Shown: positions 9,131 through 17,699, counted from the stretch's first letter. The stretch: 26,221 nucleotides of DNA from Chara braunii (GCA_003427395.1 BFEA01000196.1:147206-173426); one strand, 5' to 3'. The notes: a model not told the origin generated them from the letters alone. Made by a program: numbers and translations.

Positions 9131-10248
9131 CCATTCTTTCTGACTGCGCCAACCATGCAGCATACCGGGACGAGATGCTTACAAGCAACCTGACAAAGGC
9201 GTCAATTTCCTACCAGGGCCCAGCCCATCTCATCCAAATCAGCGTCCACACCGACCATTTTAGCCGAGCGACAATAGCCTCAAGGATAACAGAAATGTTT
9301 ATCTAGCCTACCACTGGATTTTGTACGCGAGGCGAGCAGAGGCAGTTGGTTTGGGCCGTCTAGAGCTAGCTTCAACTATTTACGCGGACAATCGCGACAG
9401 AGGACAGACGTGGCGACATCGTCACACATTATACATCTTCGCAGGTGTCATGCAGATCTTTGTCCTCCTTGCGCAAGGCACACTTCATGTATTACGTTAT
9501 GCACATTGCACGTGTAGTACACCTCGACTTTGATGCTCAACGTATAGGTTAGAACCGAACCCCTTCATAGCAGTCAGAGCAGAGGACTATGCTGCGTGCA
9601 CTTGGTAATCACAACGTACCTACATCATTACAGAATAACATAGCTCACTGCAGCCCCCCCATGACAACAGGATAGCGAGTACACTGCCGCCAAGTCAGAG
9701 GTACTATACGAGGCAAGCCGTCATCCTATAGCCTGCCCGATGGACCTATTGGGCGGGTAAAACCTCACATTGCATACACATATTTGCTGAAACGGCCATG
9801 CTTCCTAGTGAAACGTTTCATGGGACAGGTCGGCGAATATCATCGGGTGCTGCTTCCTACCAACGAAAAGGAGTTGTATTAAGAAAGCACTCATCATCCT
9901 CATACCGCTCTCTACCAGGATTCCTCAAGCCTGAAAAAAACGAAAAAGCGACAGAGAGGGCGAGAAACATATTCTGGATCGCAAACAAAACACACCGCAA
10001 AGGCGCACAACACCCCTAGCTATTCAATTGTATGTACATTGTGCATAACAGTTCAAAAGAACCCGAGCCAGAAGTAGAAGCACCAGCCCCAAATAGGGAC
10101 AAATCGAGGAAATATTCACAGACCATCCTCAACCGATACAACCATGAACCATTGGAATATAGATCTGAATTTGACGCCTGGCGTTGTTATATATAGGCGT
10201 TATTAAAAAACAAATGCAGCCATATGGATGTATGACGCCATTGATGAC
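9131..10248. other. No gene recognised
   Basis: Only short, motif-free frames are present (9321-9533 plus and 9798-10019 plus). I found no repeat shared with other parts of the window. Confidence 0.5.
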
Positions 10249-10299
10249 GTAGAGAGAGAGAGAAAGAGGGAGGGAGGGAAAGAGAGAGAGAGAGAGGGC
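10249..10299. repeat. Imperfect (GA)n / purine tract
   Basis: A run of GA dinucleotides is interrupted by GGGAGGGAGGGAAA and resumes as GAGAGAGAGAGAGAG. It gives Glu/Arg-rich and Leu/Ser-rich open frames on the two strands that should not be read as genes. Confidence 0.9.
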
Positions 10300-10976
10300 A
10301 TGTCTGGCATGGAGAAGAGGAGGGTTGTATTTAGCAGATGGGTGGTTTCTTGGATGGGCGGCAGTGTGGTTATTATGATGACATGCAGAAAAGAAGTTCA
10401 ATCTCGATTTTCTGCATCTTTCCACAAACACGTCCAAATTCAGGATATTTATCTAGTTCTCTTTGCTAGTGGGTCCTCGCCCCTGGTGTCAACACAAAAT
10501 CATACACACCTCAAACTATACTTTGTCCTGACAGACCCACAAGCATAAACTGGGGCAAAAGAACTCACCAGCAACCTGTTCGATGAAGAGAAGAAACGAA
10601 GAAGAGAAGGTTCACATGAAAAGTAAAGCAATTCCTCCTGCTGCCGTCGCCCGTACTGCTGCCACACACAAACAGAAGGCCCGCCTGCCTTCCTCGCTCC
10701 CCCTTCCAGACCAGTTGCGTGACAACGACAACAAGACACCGCACGACACCTCGGAGTGGGACTCCTCGCCCTAACCCGCAAAATCGGATCGCAAAGAAAA
10801 CTCGCCCGCGCTCACAAACAGCGCGTACAAACGTAAGCCGTCTTCGACTCTTCGCCTTGTGATGAATGCTCAACACTGTTACGCACGTCTTTATATACCG
10901 CAAAACCACCTACCCCTCCCCAAAGTAACCAAGCTCTCTTCCCCGGGCTAACCAAGCTTCGCCTCTCCCCACGGAA
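10300..10976. other. No gene recognised
   Basis: Overlapping frames at 10500-10781, 10565-10909 (minus) and 10583-10774 (plus) carry no recognisable domain. A TTATATACC element at 10891-10899 could serve as a TATA box on either strand but has no convincing gene attached. Confidence 0.45.
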
Positions 10977-11121
10977 GTGCTATGACATTGCAATGTCAGC
11001 TTCATTTTCCCTGCTCCTTCTCACCACCACCTCTCCACAGACAAAAAAACCCTCTGCCTCCGTGGAGGCGGTCGTGAGAAGCAACAGGGACAATGAAGCT
11101 GACATTACAATGTCATGGCAC
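10977..11121. repeat. Long foldback hairpin (MITE-like or hairpin-RNA-like)
   Basis: Arms 10977-11024 and 11074-11121 are inverted copies, 48 bp with about five mismatches. Complementarity continues imperfectly inward, leaving a loop around GACAAAAAAACCCTC. The outer part of the left arm, TGACATTGCAATGTCA (10983-10998), is itself a perfect 16-bp palindrome, and its partner TGACATTACAATGTCA nearly so. A secondary hairpin GCCTCC-GT-GGAGGC sits at 11056-11069. No target-site duplication was recognised. It could be a small foldback transposon or a transcribed hairpin precursor. Confidence 0.75.
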
Positions 11122-11153
11122 CGTTGCGCTGCAGAATCACGTGCAAAGCATCC

Positions 11154-11638
11154 CATTTGAGATCACAATCACAAAACCCCAAAGCGGCTTCCACCCAAAC
11201 AACCGCGCCGCGCATCCTCCCAGTCGCCATCCCTAACATCAGAGGAGCAAGTAGCACTGACATCAACCTGTCTCTTATACACATCTAGATGTGTATAAGA
11301 GACAGACCCCAAAGCGGCTTCCACCCAAACAACCGCGCCGCGCATCCTCCCAGTCGCCATCCCTAACATCAGAGGAGCAAGTAGCACTGACATCAACACT
11401 GACACCCATTTGAGATCACAAAACCCCAAAGCAGCGTCAACCCAAACAACCGCACCACGCATCCTCCCAGTCGCCATCCCTAACATCAGAGGAGCAAGTA
11501 ACACTGACATCAACACTGACACCCATTTGAGATCACAAAACCCCAAAGCGGCTTCCATCCAAACAACCGCGCCACGCATCCTCCCAGTTGCCATCCCTAA
11601 CATCAAAGGAACAAGTAGCACTGACATCAGCATTGACA
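11154..11638. repeat. 117-bp tandem repeat array interrupted by an adapter
   Basis: CCCATTTGAGATCACA starts units at 11154, 11405 and 11522 (117-bp period). A fourth unit, 11306-11404, lacks its first ~25 bases because the adapter at 11268-11305 replaces them. Units share CCAAACAACCGC, CGCATCCTCCCAGT, CGCCATCCCTAACATCA and ACTGACATCA. The period is 39 codons, so both strands stay open (for example NPKAASTQTTAPRILPVAI on plus); openness is not evidence of coding. A piece of the unit (ATCCTCCCAGTCGCCATCC) recurs alone at 12287. Confidence 0.9.
11268..11305. other. Sequencing adapter: Nextera mate-pair junction (assembly contamination)
   Basis: CTGTCTCTTATACACATCT at 11268-11286 is the 19-bp Tn5 mosaic-end adapter, and it is followed directly by its reverse complement at 11287-11305. 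This 38-bp head-to-head junction is the circularisation adapter of Nextera mate-pair libraries. On the minus strand it translates to SYTHLDVYKRQ, a known contamination signature in protein databases. It is not native DNA; the join across it is unreliable. Confidence 0.98.
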
Positions 11639-11700
11639 TCAGAAGAGCAAGTAGCACATGCAGACCCTATTCCATATTCGGCATTCCACATTCCCGCTCA

Positions 11701-11836
11701 ATATCCCACACCACCCATCAAGCCTTCCCTTCATCATCCAATGTCAACCCTTCCCTTTATCATTCGCTGTTGCTGGCCAACCCATCGCCACCCCACTCCC
11801 ATCCATGCTCCACTTTATGTATGTGAACGCTGCTTG
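11701..11836. repeat. Duplicated CCAT-rich module, copy 1
   Basis: ACCACCCATCA, CATCATCCAATGTCAACCCTTCCCT and a GCTGCT motif before a T-rich stretch align with 12331-12497. The copies differ by indels and by an extra 27-bp unit in copy 2. Confidence 0.75.
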
Positions 11837-11929
11837 TTTTTTTTTCCGTTCGCCGCCCGTGAATACAGACGGAAGGTCGATTCCTACCCGCCCACACTTA
11901 TAAAGTTTTTTTTTTTAGTTATGTTTTAA

Positions 11930-12019
11930 TTAAAGATTAAGGTAAAGAAAGACGAGGGTTCGATGGCGCTTCCGCGATGAGCTGAACTACGTTTTTCCAT
12001 TTTTAAAATTTTCGCTTAT
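11930..12019. repeat. TTAAAGATTAAGGTAAA module, copy 1
   Basis: TTAAAGATTAAGGTAAA, then GATG(G/A)CGCTTCCG(C/T)GATGA, AACTA, and TTTTAAAA(A)TTTTCGCTTAT also occur at 12137-12260 in the same order. Confidence 0.8.
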
Positions 12020-12136
12020 TTCGAAATGTGCAAAACGAGAATGAACTTTCCCCTACAACATGGCCAGATTAACCCGTCACATTTTTGTCTGTAGCCGCAG
12101 CTGTATTCCCAGTGCGCGCGTTCCGAATTTTTTTAG

Positions 12137-12260
12137 TTAAAGATTAAGGTAAATACTGATGACGCTTCCGTGATGAACTAAACTATNATTAAGGTAAATA
12201 CTGATGACGCTTCCGTGATGAACTAAACTATCTTTTTTGGTTTTAAAAATTTTCGCTTAT
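12137..12260. repeat. TTAAAGATTAAGGTAAA module, copy 2, containing a single-N gap
   Basis: This is the homologue of 11930-12019. Internally, the 44 bases 12143-12186 are repeated exactly at 12188-12231 with one N (12187) between them. That is most simply an unmerged contig overlap, so the module is probably about 45 bp shorter than shown. Confidence 0.85.
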
Positions 12261-12261
12261 C

Positions 12262-12284
12262 AAAAAAAAAAAAAAAAAAAAAAA
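12262..12284. repeat. Poly(A) tract, 23 nt
   Basis: An uninterrupted A run lies immediately after the TTTTCGCTTATC end of the preceding module and before a fragment of the 117-bp repeat. It may be the retroposition tail of that module. Confidence 0.85.
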
Positions 12285-12330
12285 CAATCCTCCCAGTCGC
12301 CATCCTAAACGGCCAAGCCGCCCACTTAAC

Positions 12331-12497
12331 GTCCTATACCACCCATCAACCCTTCCCTCCATCATCCAATGTCAGGCCTTCCCTCCATCATCCAATGTCA
12401 ACCCTTCCCTCCAGCATTCCATGCTGCTGCCCAGCCTATCACGCCATCGCAAACCCGCTGCCATCTACGGTTCACTCCATCAGTCAGAATGCTGCTC
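12331..12497. repeat. Duplicated CCAT-rich module, copy 2
   Basis: This is the partner of 11701-11836. It contains an internal tandem of about 27 bp, CCTTCCCTCCATCATCCAAT repeated twice (12351-12402), absent from copy 1. Confidence 0.75.
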
Positions 12498-12587
12498 ACC
12501 ACCCCACCACGATTCACGGTCTACTCCACCCGTTTCTATTCTTCATGTTGGACACCCCGTCCACTGAAAATAAAAGACGCCAAATTC

Positions 12588-12652
12588 GTCGATACCCGGA
12601 GAGAAGATTAACATGACCCCTGCGCAAGGATGACGCGCATAGATAAAAAAAT
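12588..12652 (+). pseudogene. U6 snRNA-derived fragment, copy a
   Basis: GAGAAGATTAACATG, CCCCTGCGCAAGGATGAC and GCGCATAGAT are the conserved central region of U6 spliceosomal RNA (catalytic ACAGAGA-region downstream part and the internal stem-loop region). The 5' stem-loop and the ACAGA box upstream are degraded, and several substitutions (ATGACCCC for ATGGCCCC) are present. It runs straight into a module starting GAAGCCGAACG that recurs at 13613. No upstream element or T-run terminator of a real U6 gene is present, so this is a retroposed fragment. Confidence 0.85.
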
Positions 12653-12773
12653 GAAGCCGAACGTAACCATCCTCTCCTCCTTGAAGGATCTTTTGGAGAA
12701 CACATATTCTATGCTAATATTATTATATGCATAACTCTCGACGTCATCGTGATGACGTCACACCACACGCCAA
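12652..12773. repeat. Module GAAGCCGAACG..CACACCACACGCC, copy 1
   Basis: It aligns with 13613-13733: AACCATCCTCTCCTCC, TGAAGGATCTTTTG, ATATTATTATATGCATAACT, then an ACGT palindrome. Here the palindrome is perfect, GACGTCATC-GT-GATGACGTC (12739-12758), with bZIP/CRE-like cores. The module follows U6 copy a without a break. Confidence 0.85.
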
Positions 12774-12801
12774 AAAACAAAAAAATTCGAGACACCCGTT
12801 A

Positions 12802-12821
12802 TTTTTTTTTTTTTTTTTTTT
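12802..12821. repeat. Poly(T) tract, 20 nt
   Basis: The run separates two similar strings, GAGACACCCGTTA (12790-12802) and GAGACGCCCGTTA (12822-12834). Both resemble the 5' part of U6 just after its first stem-loop, so the T run may be an insertion point or a joint between two U6-derived pieces. Confidence 0.8.
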
Positions 12822-12903
12822 GAGACGCCCGTTAAAATTGGAACGATGCAGAGAAGATTAACATGGCCCCTGCGCAAGGATGACACGCATAGATCGAAAA
12901 ATG
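12822..12903 (+). pseudogene. U6 snRNA-derived copy b, nearly full length
   Basis: It matches U6 from just after the 5' stem-loop: TTAAAATTGGAACGATGCAG (canonical ACGATACAG), AGAAGATTAACATGG, CCCCTGCGCAAGGATGACAC, GCATAGATCGAAAAATG. The ACAGAGA box has one substitution (GCAGAGA). The last ~10 nt and the 5' cap-proximal hairpin are missing, and no pol III upstream element, TATA or terminator flanks it. The 3' ATCGAAAAATG form is plant-type. This is a U6 pseudogene, not an expressed gene. Confidence 0.9.
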
Positions 12904-12988
12904 AACCCCCCTCCCCCCAAAAAAAAACAGCGTCACCATGATGGCGTCAGCGACACATCTCCACAAACGCGTCCAGATTAAACACCCG

Positions 12989-13018
12989 AGGATGACACGC
13001 ATGCATCGAAAAATGGTC
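12989..13018 (+). pseudogene. U6 snRNA-derived 3' fragment, copy c
   Basis: GAGGATGACACGCATGCATC then GAAAAATGGTC matches the last ~30 nt of plant U6 and reaches further 3' than copy b (AATGGTC). An A-rich stretch follows, then a module GTCACCATGATGGCGTCAGC-type that also follows copy b. The shared 3' context of b and c suggests they belong to one U6-containing composite repeat. Confidence 0.8.
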
Positions 13019-13612
13019 AAAAAAAAAAAACAAAAAAAACAGCCTCACCATGATGGCGTCAGCCGCACATCTCCACGAACGTGTCCAGATTCGGGCTTCA
13101 TCTCCACAAAAAAGTCCAGATTAACCACCCAAAGTTGGTTTCCTTGAAAAAAAAAAAAAAACACCCATCCCAGGAAGAGCTGCCCCCACTGCAAGCCACT
13201 TCCTCGTCCAACATTGACAATGATCGGGCAGAGAGCAACTGCTCAATCCTCTGCTCAACTTCTTCTGGGGCTTACAACCAAAATCCCGATTCTATTGACA
13301 TACCGCGAGGCCGCGGGTTCCCGATTCTACACTCAAAATGAAAGGTTACCGCGTCAGGCAGCCTGCAGCACCGTCGATAACTCCGGCCCATCTAAAAAAC
13401 CCACCCTAGCTGCTGGTGGCTTTTTGCTCTAAAGCACTGCCTTACACGTGTCCCTCTCTCAACCCCCCTCTTCACCCCACCAACCCTAATCGCGTGCACA
13501 ACGCCGGTGACTGGTTGCAACCGAGGTCACCTCCTCTACACACTACAGAAAAGAGGAACGACATGAACTGCAACACTTAGGCCTTCATGGTGAAGTACTC
13601 CGCATCGAAGCG
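13019..13612. other. No gene recognised; A-rich tracts and module remnants
   Basis: It contains A-rich tracts (13019-13039, 13147-13161) and two partial repeats of CATCTCCAC(A/G)AA..GTCCAGATT (near 13066 and 13099). The rest, including CCGCGAGGCCGCGG near 13303, shows no gene. Confidence 0.5.
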
Positions 13613-13733
13613 ATGAAGCCGAACGCAACCATCCTCTCCTCCCTGAAGGATCTTTTGAAAAACACATAATATACGCGAATATTATTATATGCATAACTCT
13701 CGACGTCACCATGATGACGTCACACCACACGCC
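13613..13733. repeat. Module GAAGCCGAACG..CACACCACACGCC, copy 2
   Basis: It aligns with 12652-12773 at close to 90% identity by eye. Its ACGT palindrome is GACGTCACC-AT-GATGACGTC (13702-13721), with one mismatch. The U6 piece preceding copy 1 is reduced here to a vague CGCATCGAAGCGATG. Confidence 0.85.
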
Positions 13734-13958
13734 GCGAATCCAACAAAATCACAGCACCAACGACCAAATCGCGAAACCGTCAGCCAGTGAAACCACGCCA
13801 CAAGCCCAAACAAAAAGAGAGGGTGCATAACTGTCGACCTCACCATGATGACGTCACACCACACGATGCGAATCCAACAAAATCACAGCACCAACGGCCA
13901 AATCGCGAACCCGTCAGCCAGTGGAACCACACCACAAGCCCAAACAAAAAGAGAGGGG
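13691..13958. repeat. 133-bp tandem duplication
   Basis: GCATAACT(C/G)TCGACSTCACCATGATGACGTCACACCACACG, followed by CGAATCCAACAAAATCACAG, CACCAACG, CCAAATCGCGAA, CCGTCAGCCAGTG and CAAGCCCAAACAAAAAGAGA, occurs at 13691 and again at 13824. Identity is about 93% by eye, so this duplication is younger than the module duplication it lies in. Confidence 0.9.
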
Positions 13959-14361
13959 GACAACGATGTTTCTAGACACTCCTGCAGCCAGATGCACGTA
14001 ACGGCAACGTCACGAAGAAATAGACGAAAAAAGGGAGAAAACAAAAACGCGAAAAACCAAAGACGACCAACAAAAATCCAAGCCCAGTTCAGCCCATTCA
14101 TCACAATACACCGGTTTGCTGAGGCCGGCCCCGAAAAATCTGGACGTCGACCAGGGCCCCCGTTCGTGCGGCTACTGGCCACCACGCAAGATTGCGCAAG
14201 ACCGTATCCACTAAACACACCACCCTCACCACGACCTTCCTCGACGCTGAATACCGGTAGCTTCCCAACGACCACCATGCTGATCGATGCAAAACGACAA
14301 AACTTCACGGTGGTAAACGCAGCCCCTACGGGCTGCGAACTGAACCCAATGAGAATACCGA
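13959..14361. other. No gene recognised; one stable hairpin
   Basis: A frame spanning 13845-14426 (193 codons) and the opposite frame 13883-14308 lack motifs, and the former begins inside the tandem repeat. CGCAGCCC-CTAC-GGGCTGCG at 14318-14337 is a perfect 8-bp hairpin. Confidence 0.45.
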
Positions 14362-14425
14362 ATATGATAGTGTGGTACTTGGAGGCAAGGAAACTTCTGA
14401 TTATTCAAGCTACCCCTGATCACTG
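14362..14425 (+). repeat. 64-bp dispersed repeat, copy 1
   Basis: ATATGATAGTGTGGTACTTG, then GAGGCAAGRAAACTTCTGA and CCCTGATCA, matches 15878-15941 at 57 of 64 positions. Both copies are open in the same frame (MIVWYLEARKLL) and could be a remnant of a transposon coding region, but I cannot name it. Confidence 0.8.
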
Positions 14426-14596
14426 AACCCAAGAGGGTCCTCCGAAAAAAAAAGGCCTTGTTTGGCACGGTACAAAAGTTCCATCTAGGAGCTCGTGGGT
14501 CCAAAACAGCAAGCCAGGTCCATTCTGTTATTGTCTACCGCGTGGGCACAGGGAACGCAGCCCTACGGTAGCCAAATCAATCAGACTAAGAGCTCG

Positions 14597-14599
<3 letters not shown>

Positions 14600-14677
<78 letters not shown>

Positions 14678-14887
14678 NNNNNNNNNNNNNNNNNNNNNNN
14701 NNNNNNNNNNNNNNNNNNNNNNNNNNNNNNNNNNNNNNNNNNNNNNNNNNNNNNNNNNNNNNNNNNNNNNNNNNNNNNNNNNNNNNNNNNNNNNNNNNNN
14801 NNNNNNNNNNNNNNNNNNNNNNNNNNNNNNNNNNNNNNNNNNNNNNNNNNNNNNNNNNNNNNNNNNNNNNNNNNNNNNNNNNNNNNN

Positions 14888-14944
<57 letters not shown>
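14600..14944. repeat. (GA)n microsatellite with a 210-base N gap
   Basis: Uninterrupted GA repeats span 14600-14677 and 14888-14944, separated by N at 14678-14887. The true length is unknown. Frames reading poly(Arg-Glu) or poly(Ser-Leu) across it are spurious. Confidence 0.97.
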
Positions 14945-14947
<3 letters not shown>

Positions 14948-15877
14948 GCATAATTGAAATATGGGTGAAATTGCAGCCGCGATCATTTTCGCTATTGGAA
15001 TGTTTTTTATTTATTTATTTAGCGTTTTTTCTTGGAAAGATCACAACAAAATCTACAAGTACTCAAATTTTCAGGTTTTCTCACACATTTTTCTGAGAGT
15101 GAAAACTCACTGAATTTGGATAACTTTTTAAGTTGGCCCACACATGGCTGAGTGGCAAAAATGGAAAGTGTGTCGAATTGGCGCGACGGTTAGTTCTCGG
15201 TCTAAATGATTTTTATAAATGTTCTAATATTTTTCCTAGAAAAAACACGGCCTCATCTATGGGTTCTCAAAATTTCAGATTTTTTTGCGGGTTCCTCCAA
15301 GCACATTAAAACGCCAAAGGTTCCCCTTGCAAAATGCTTGTTTCGTTGCGCCTGACCTCCCTGTTTTGAGAAGACGGGCCTCAACGTCAGGGCCTGAGGA
15401 CCCTTTTGCAGTTCACATGCCCTCACTTTATTTTGGGGTCCGCTTCCACCCGTGGACCCGTCCAATGCCCCCCACTTCTTTTTGGGGTCCACTTCCATCC
15501 GAAGACCGGTCCTTCCTTTTTCCAAAAGTCCCGGTTCTACCCGAGCTAGCTGTAGGTAGTCCACAATTTCGTCAAGGACTAGTCCCCCAAATTCCCCCCC
15601 TCCTTAACAACCCACTTTGCATCCTGGTCGCCCGCTGCCGAAAATACGACACCTTGACACAAACGCGGAACCCCACTAGACCGCAACCTTAGGGCTGCGA
15701 ACTAATTTGTGAAGCCCGTGACTCCTCCGTGCAGGACTGTCCCGATACGGGCGGTATTACGACTTAGCCAGCGACTTTGGCCATTAGATTTAGATAAAGC
15801 TGAAGCAAGTAGGGGTAGAGGGGGTCCTACCCCGAAATTTTCCCTCACTTCTCGAAACCTTTGCTCAATCGGGCTCC
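14945..15877. other. No gene recognised; a 49-bp partial duplication
   Basis: TTTTGGGGTCCGCTTCCACC at 15431 recurs as TTTTGGGGTCCACTTCCATC at 15480, each followed by GACC(C/G)GTCC. The open frames 15253-15564 minus and 15285-15692 plus cover the same bases and neither has a motif. GGGCTGCGAACT near 15691 echoes the same string at 14330. Confidence 0.5.
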
Positions 15878-15941
15878 ATATGATAGTGTGGTACTTGGAG
15901 GCAAGAAAACTTCTGAATATCCAAATTATCCCTGATCAGTG
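15878..15941 (+). repeat. 64-bp dispersed repeat, copy 2
   Basis: This is the partner of 14362-14425. Downstream the frame continues open to 16048 as KTLIDPARFG and beyond, with no recognised domain; copy 1 instead meets a stop directly after the repeat. Confidence 0.8.
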
Positions 15942-16055
15942 GAAAACATTGATTGATCCTGCTCGGTTTGGATCCAAATCAGGGCTGGACAATCATAACT
16001 GGAGGCTGATACAAATCCAACAAGACTGTAAACCAACCGTTCAGAGGTGAGAAAA

Positions 16056-16129
16056 CACGCAATCACAAGTTGACAAGACAACAAATAACTGGCACACAAT
16101 CACAAGTCCACAAGACAACAAATGATTGA
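16056..16129. repeat. 37-bp tandem repeat, two units
   Basis: AATCACAAGTTGACAAGACA-ACAAAT at 16061 recurs as AATCACAAGTCCACAAGACA-ACAAAT at 16098. Confidence 0.85.
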
Positions 16130-16165
16130 AACCGAGTCCAAAACCAAACACAACTATTTAACTTG

Positions 16166-16310
16166 AAACCATCAGTACCTCGCCCAGCCTGCACTTTCGG
16201 GGACCCACGACTGTTGAGATTTTGCATTGATGGTCCTCGGCGCGGTGCGGGCCTCTGAAAGTTGCAGTGAGGGGCCCATGACAGATATATGGTCGAGGTA
16301 CTGGTGGTTT
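16166..16310. repeat. Inverted repeat, 17-bp arms
   Basis: AAACCATCAGTACCTCG (16166-16182) and CGAGGTACTGGTGGTTT (16294-16310) are inverted copies with one mismatch, enclosing 111 bp. The right arm lies just before the 16318-16850 repeat. It could be the terminal repeat of a small element. Confidence 0.55.
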
Positions 16311-16317
16311 ATGACAA

Positions 16318-16850
16318 CGTTGTCGGAGCAAACACCCTTACAAGGGTATTTGCTCATGTTTTTGCATTCAATATAGTGCGACGCCAATTGTAGTGACAAA
16401 GACGGTTTGGAGTAAGAAGTGGGGATGCTTTGGCATAGTGTCGTGAGGCAGACTCCACGACCACGGAGGCCGAGGTTGATTAGTGAATGTGCACTCCATA
16501 ATACAGTGTGTACAATAACAGGTAAGGGTTAGTAAAAATTAAAAGTTTTTGGCCGCGAGGGCCACGAGGGCAAGAGGGGTAGACAAAAACAACAAAAGAT
16601 CGCACGGGGTGTGATGATTACGATATAAAATTAGTCAAATGTTCGGACGGTAAAAATAGAATAAATTTGTTCATGCTAAGGGGCGTCAGACTAACCAGTA
16701 TAAAGGAACCAGCGATTCGCCCCTCTGTAAGCTTGAAAAAGGATTTGAAAAATTAATATAAACCTCGGCTATGTGGCCGGGGTAGTCTAGAGAAACATGT
16801 TGCCTACCATAGCAGGTAACGTCGTAACGACAGCCGATGCCATCCCTGTC
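16318..16850. repeat. ~500-bp dispersed repeat 'X', copy 1
   Basis: It starts TGTCGGAGCAAACACCCTTA and aligns with 17700-18195 through a hairpin (GAGCAAACACCCT..AGGGTATTTGCTC), GTGTACAA, AAAAGT..TTTGG(C/T)CGC, AAATTAGT, CGTC(A/G)GAC, GAAAAATTAATA, and CCTCGGC. TATAAA at 16757-16762 sits near its end. Identity is about 70% by eye. It may be a solo LTR or a non-autonomous element; no coding capacity is visible. Confidence 0.7.
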
Positions 16851-16944
16851 GTACCGAGGAAAAACAAAACCGAGAGTCTGTTACAAAAATTAAGCTCCGT
16901 CTTATACGCTGCTTATATCGTGACCGTCGCTGATCTAACTGAGC

Positions 16945-17211
16945 TAAGAGCTAGCTCAGTAGGTACAAGTGTATATCGATTTGCGAAGGATGCAGGGATA
17001 GAGTCCATTTTGCCCCCTGGGCCAAACTTTTTGGCGGGCACACACTTTTAAACCCCATTCCCCAGGTTGTCGGGGTTTGATCTCGAGATCAGGAGTTAGG
17101 CAAGTTATAATGAATAAAGGTTCCTACTATAGTAGAAGCCCGTCAGTTGCCCACATGGGGTGCAATGGGGGTTTCACAGTTTTTGTTTGTTTTATTATTA
17201 TTTTTTTTTCT
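16945..17211 (+). mobile_element. tRNA-derived SINE, copy 1
   Basis: TAGCTCAGTAGG at 16952-16963 is an exact pol III A box, and GGGATAGAGTCC at 16995-17006 is a decayed B box; the starts are 43 nt apart, as in tRNA. A body with TTTAAACCCC and GGGGTTTGA follows, then CAGTTGCCCACATGGG (17144-17159) and a T-rich tail to 17211. The same order and spacing occur in copy 2 (18816-19087), which confirms a family. The tRNA acceptor stem does not close, so it is not a tRNA gene. Confidence 0.7.
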
Positions 17212-17699
17212 CGAATTCGTTGAAAATCAGTCTAAGCCCGCCGATAGGAATACTGCCTAGGACAAGGGCAAAATTCACAAAGCAAAAGGGAAATTGGTGA
17301 GCCATCGTGAACTACGAGGACAGACACCGAACGTAGGTGATCTACATGATTGTTGAGACAGTTGGAGTATATCGGAGTAACTAACTTTGAAGGTAAATAG
17401 CCCGACCTCTATATTTTTGACTACTGATGTGAGAAGATTCACTAACTATGTCTTTGGATATTATTATTATTATTTAAGAACATAAAGGACAAATCTGCCT
17501 TGCGTAGAAGGGAAGGTTCTTCGGCCTCGAAGAACTGAAAGAGTACGACTAGAAAATCACGGGCAAAGCTAGAGTTGGTGAAAGTCAAGGTAGGAGGAAG
17601 TCAGACACAAACATTACCTCACGCCGACAGAAGAAAAGCATGAGACGACGAGACAGGAGCAAACTCGCAGGCATGAGCAATCAAGGAGAGCAAAAAACG
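17212..17699. other. No gene recognised
   Basis: Mixed sequence with a TTATTATTATTATTT stretch near 17460 lies between the first SINE and the second copy of repeat X. It has no open frame above 60 codons and no repeat partner. Confidence 0.55.

Noticed and set aside
12822-12903. A functional U6 snRNA gene.
   Set aside because: It lacks the 5' stem-loop, the 3' end, a T-run terminator, and the upstream element and TATA expected for plant U6 genes.
13845-14426. A 193-codon plus-strand frame.
   Set aside because: It begins inside the 133-bp tandem duplication, is Pro/Thr/Arg-rich without a domain, and ends with a dispersed repeat.
14495-14986. Frames of 121-152 codons on both strands across the microsatellite.
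   Set aside because: They consist of GA-repeat dipeptides and N-derived unknown residues.
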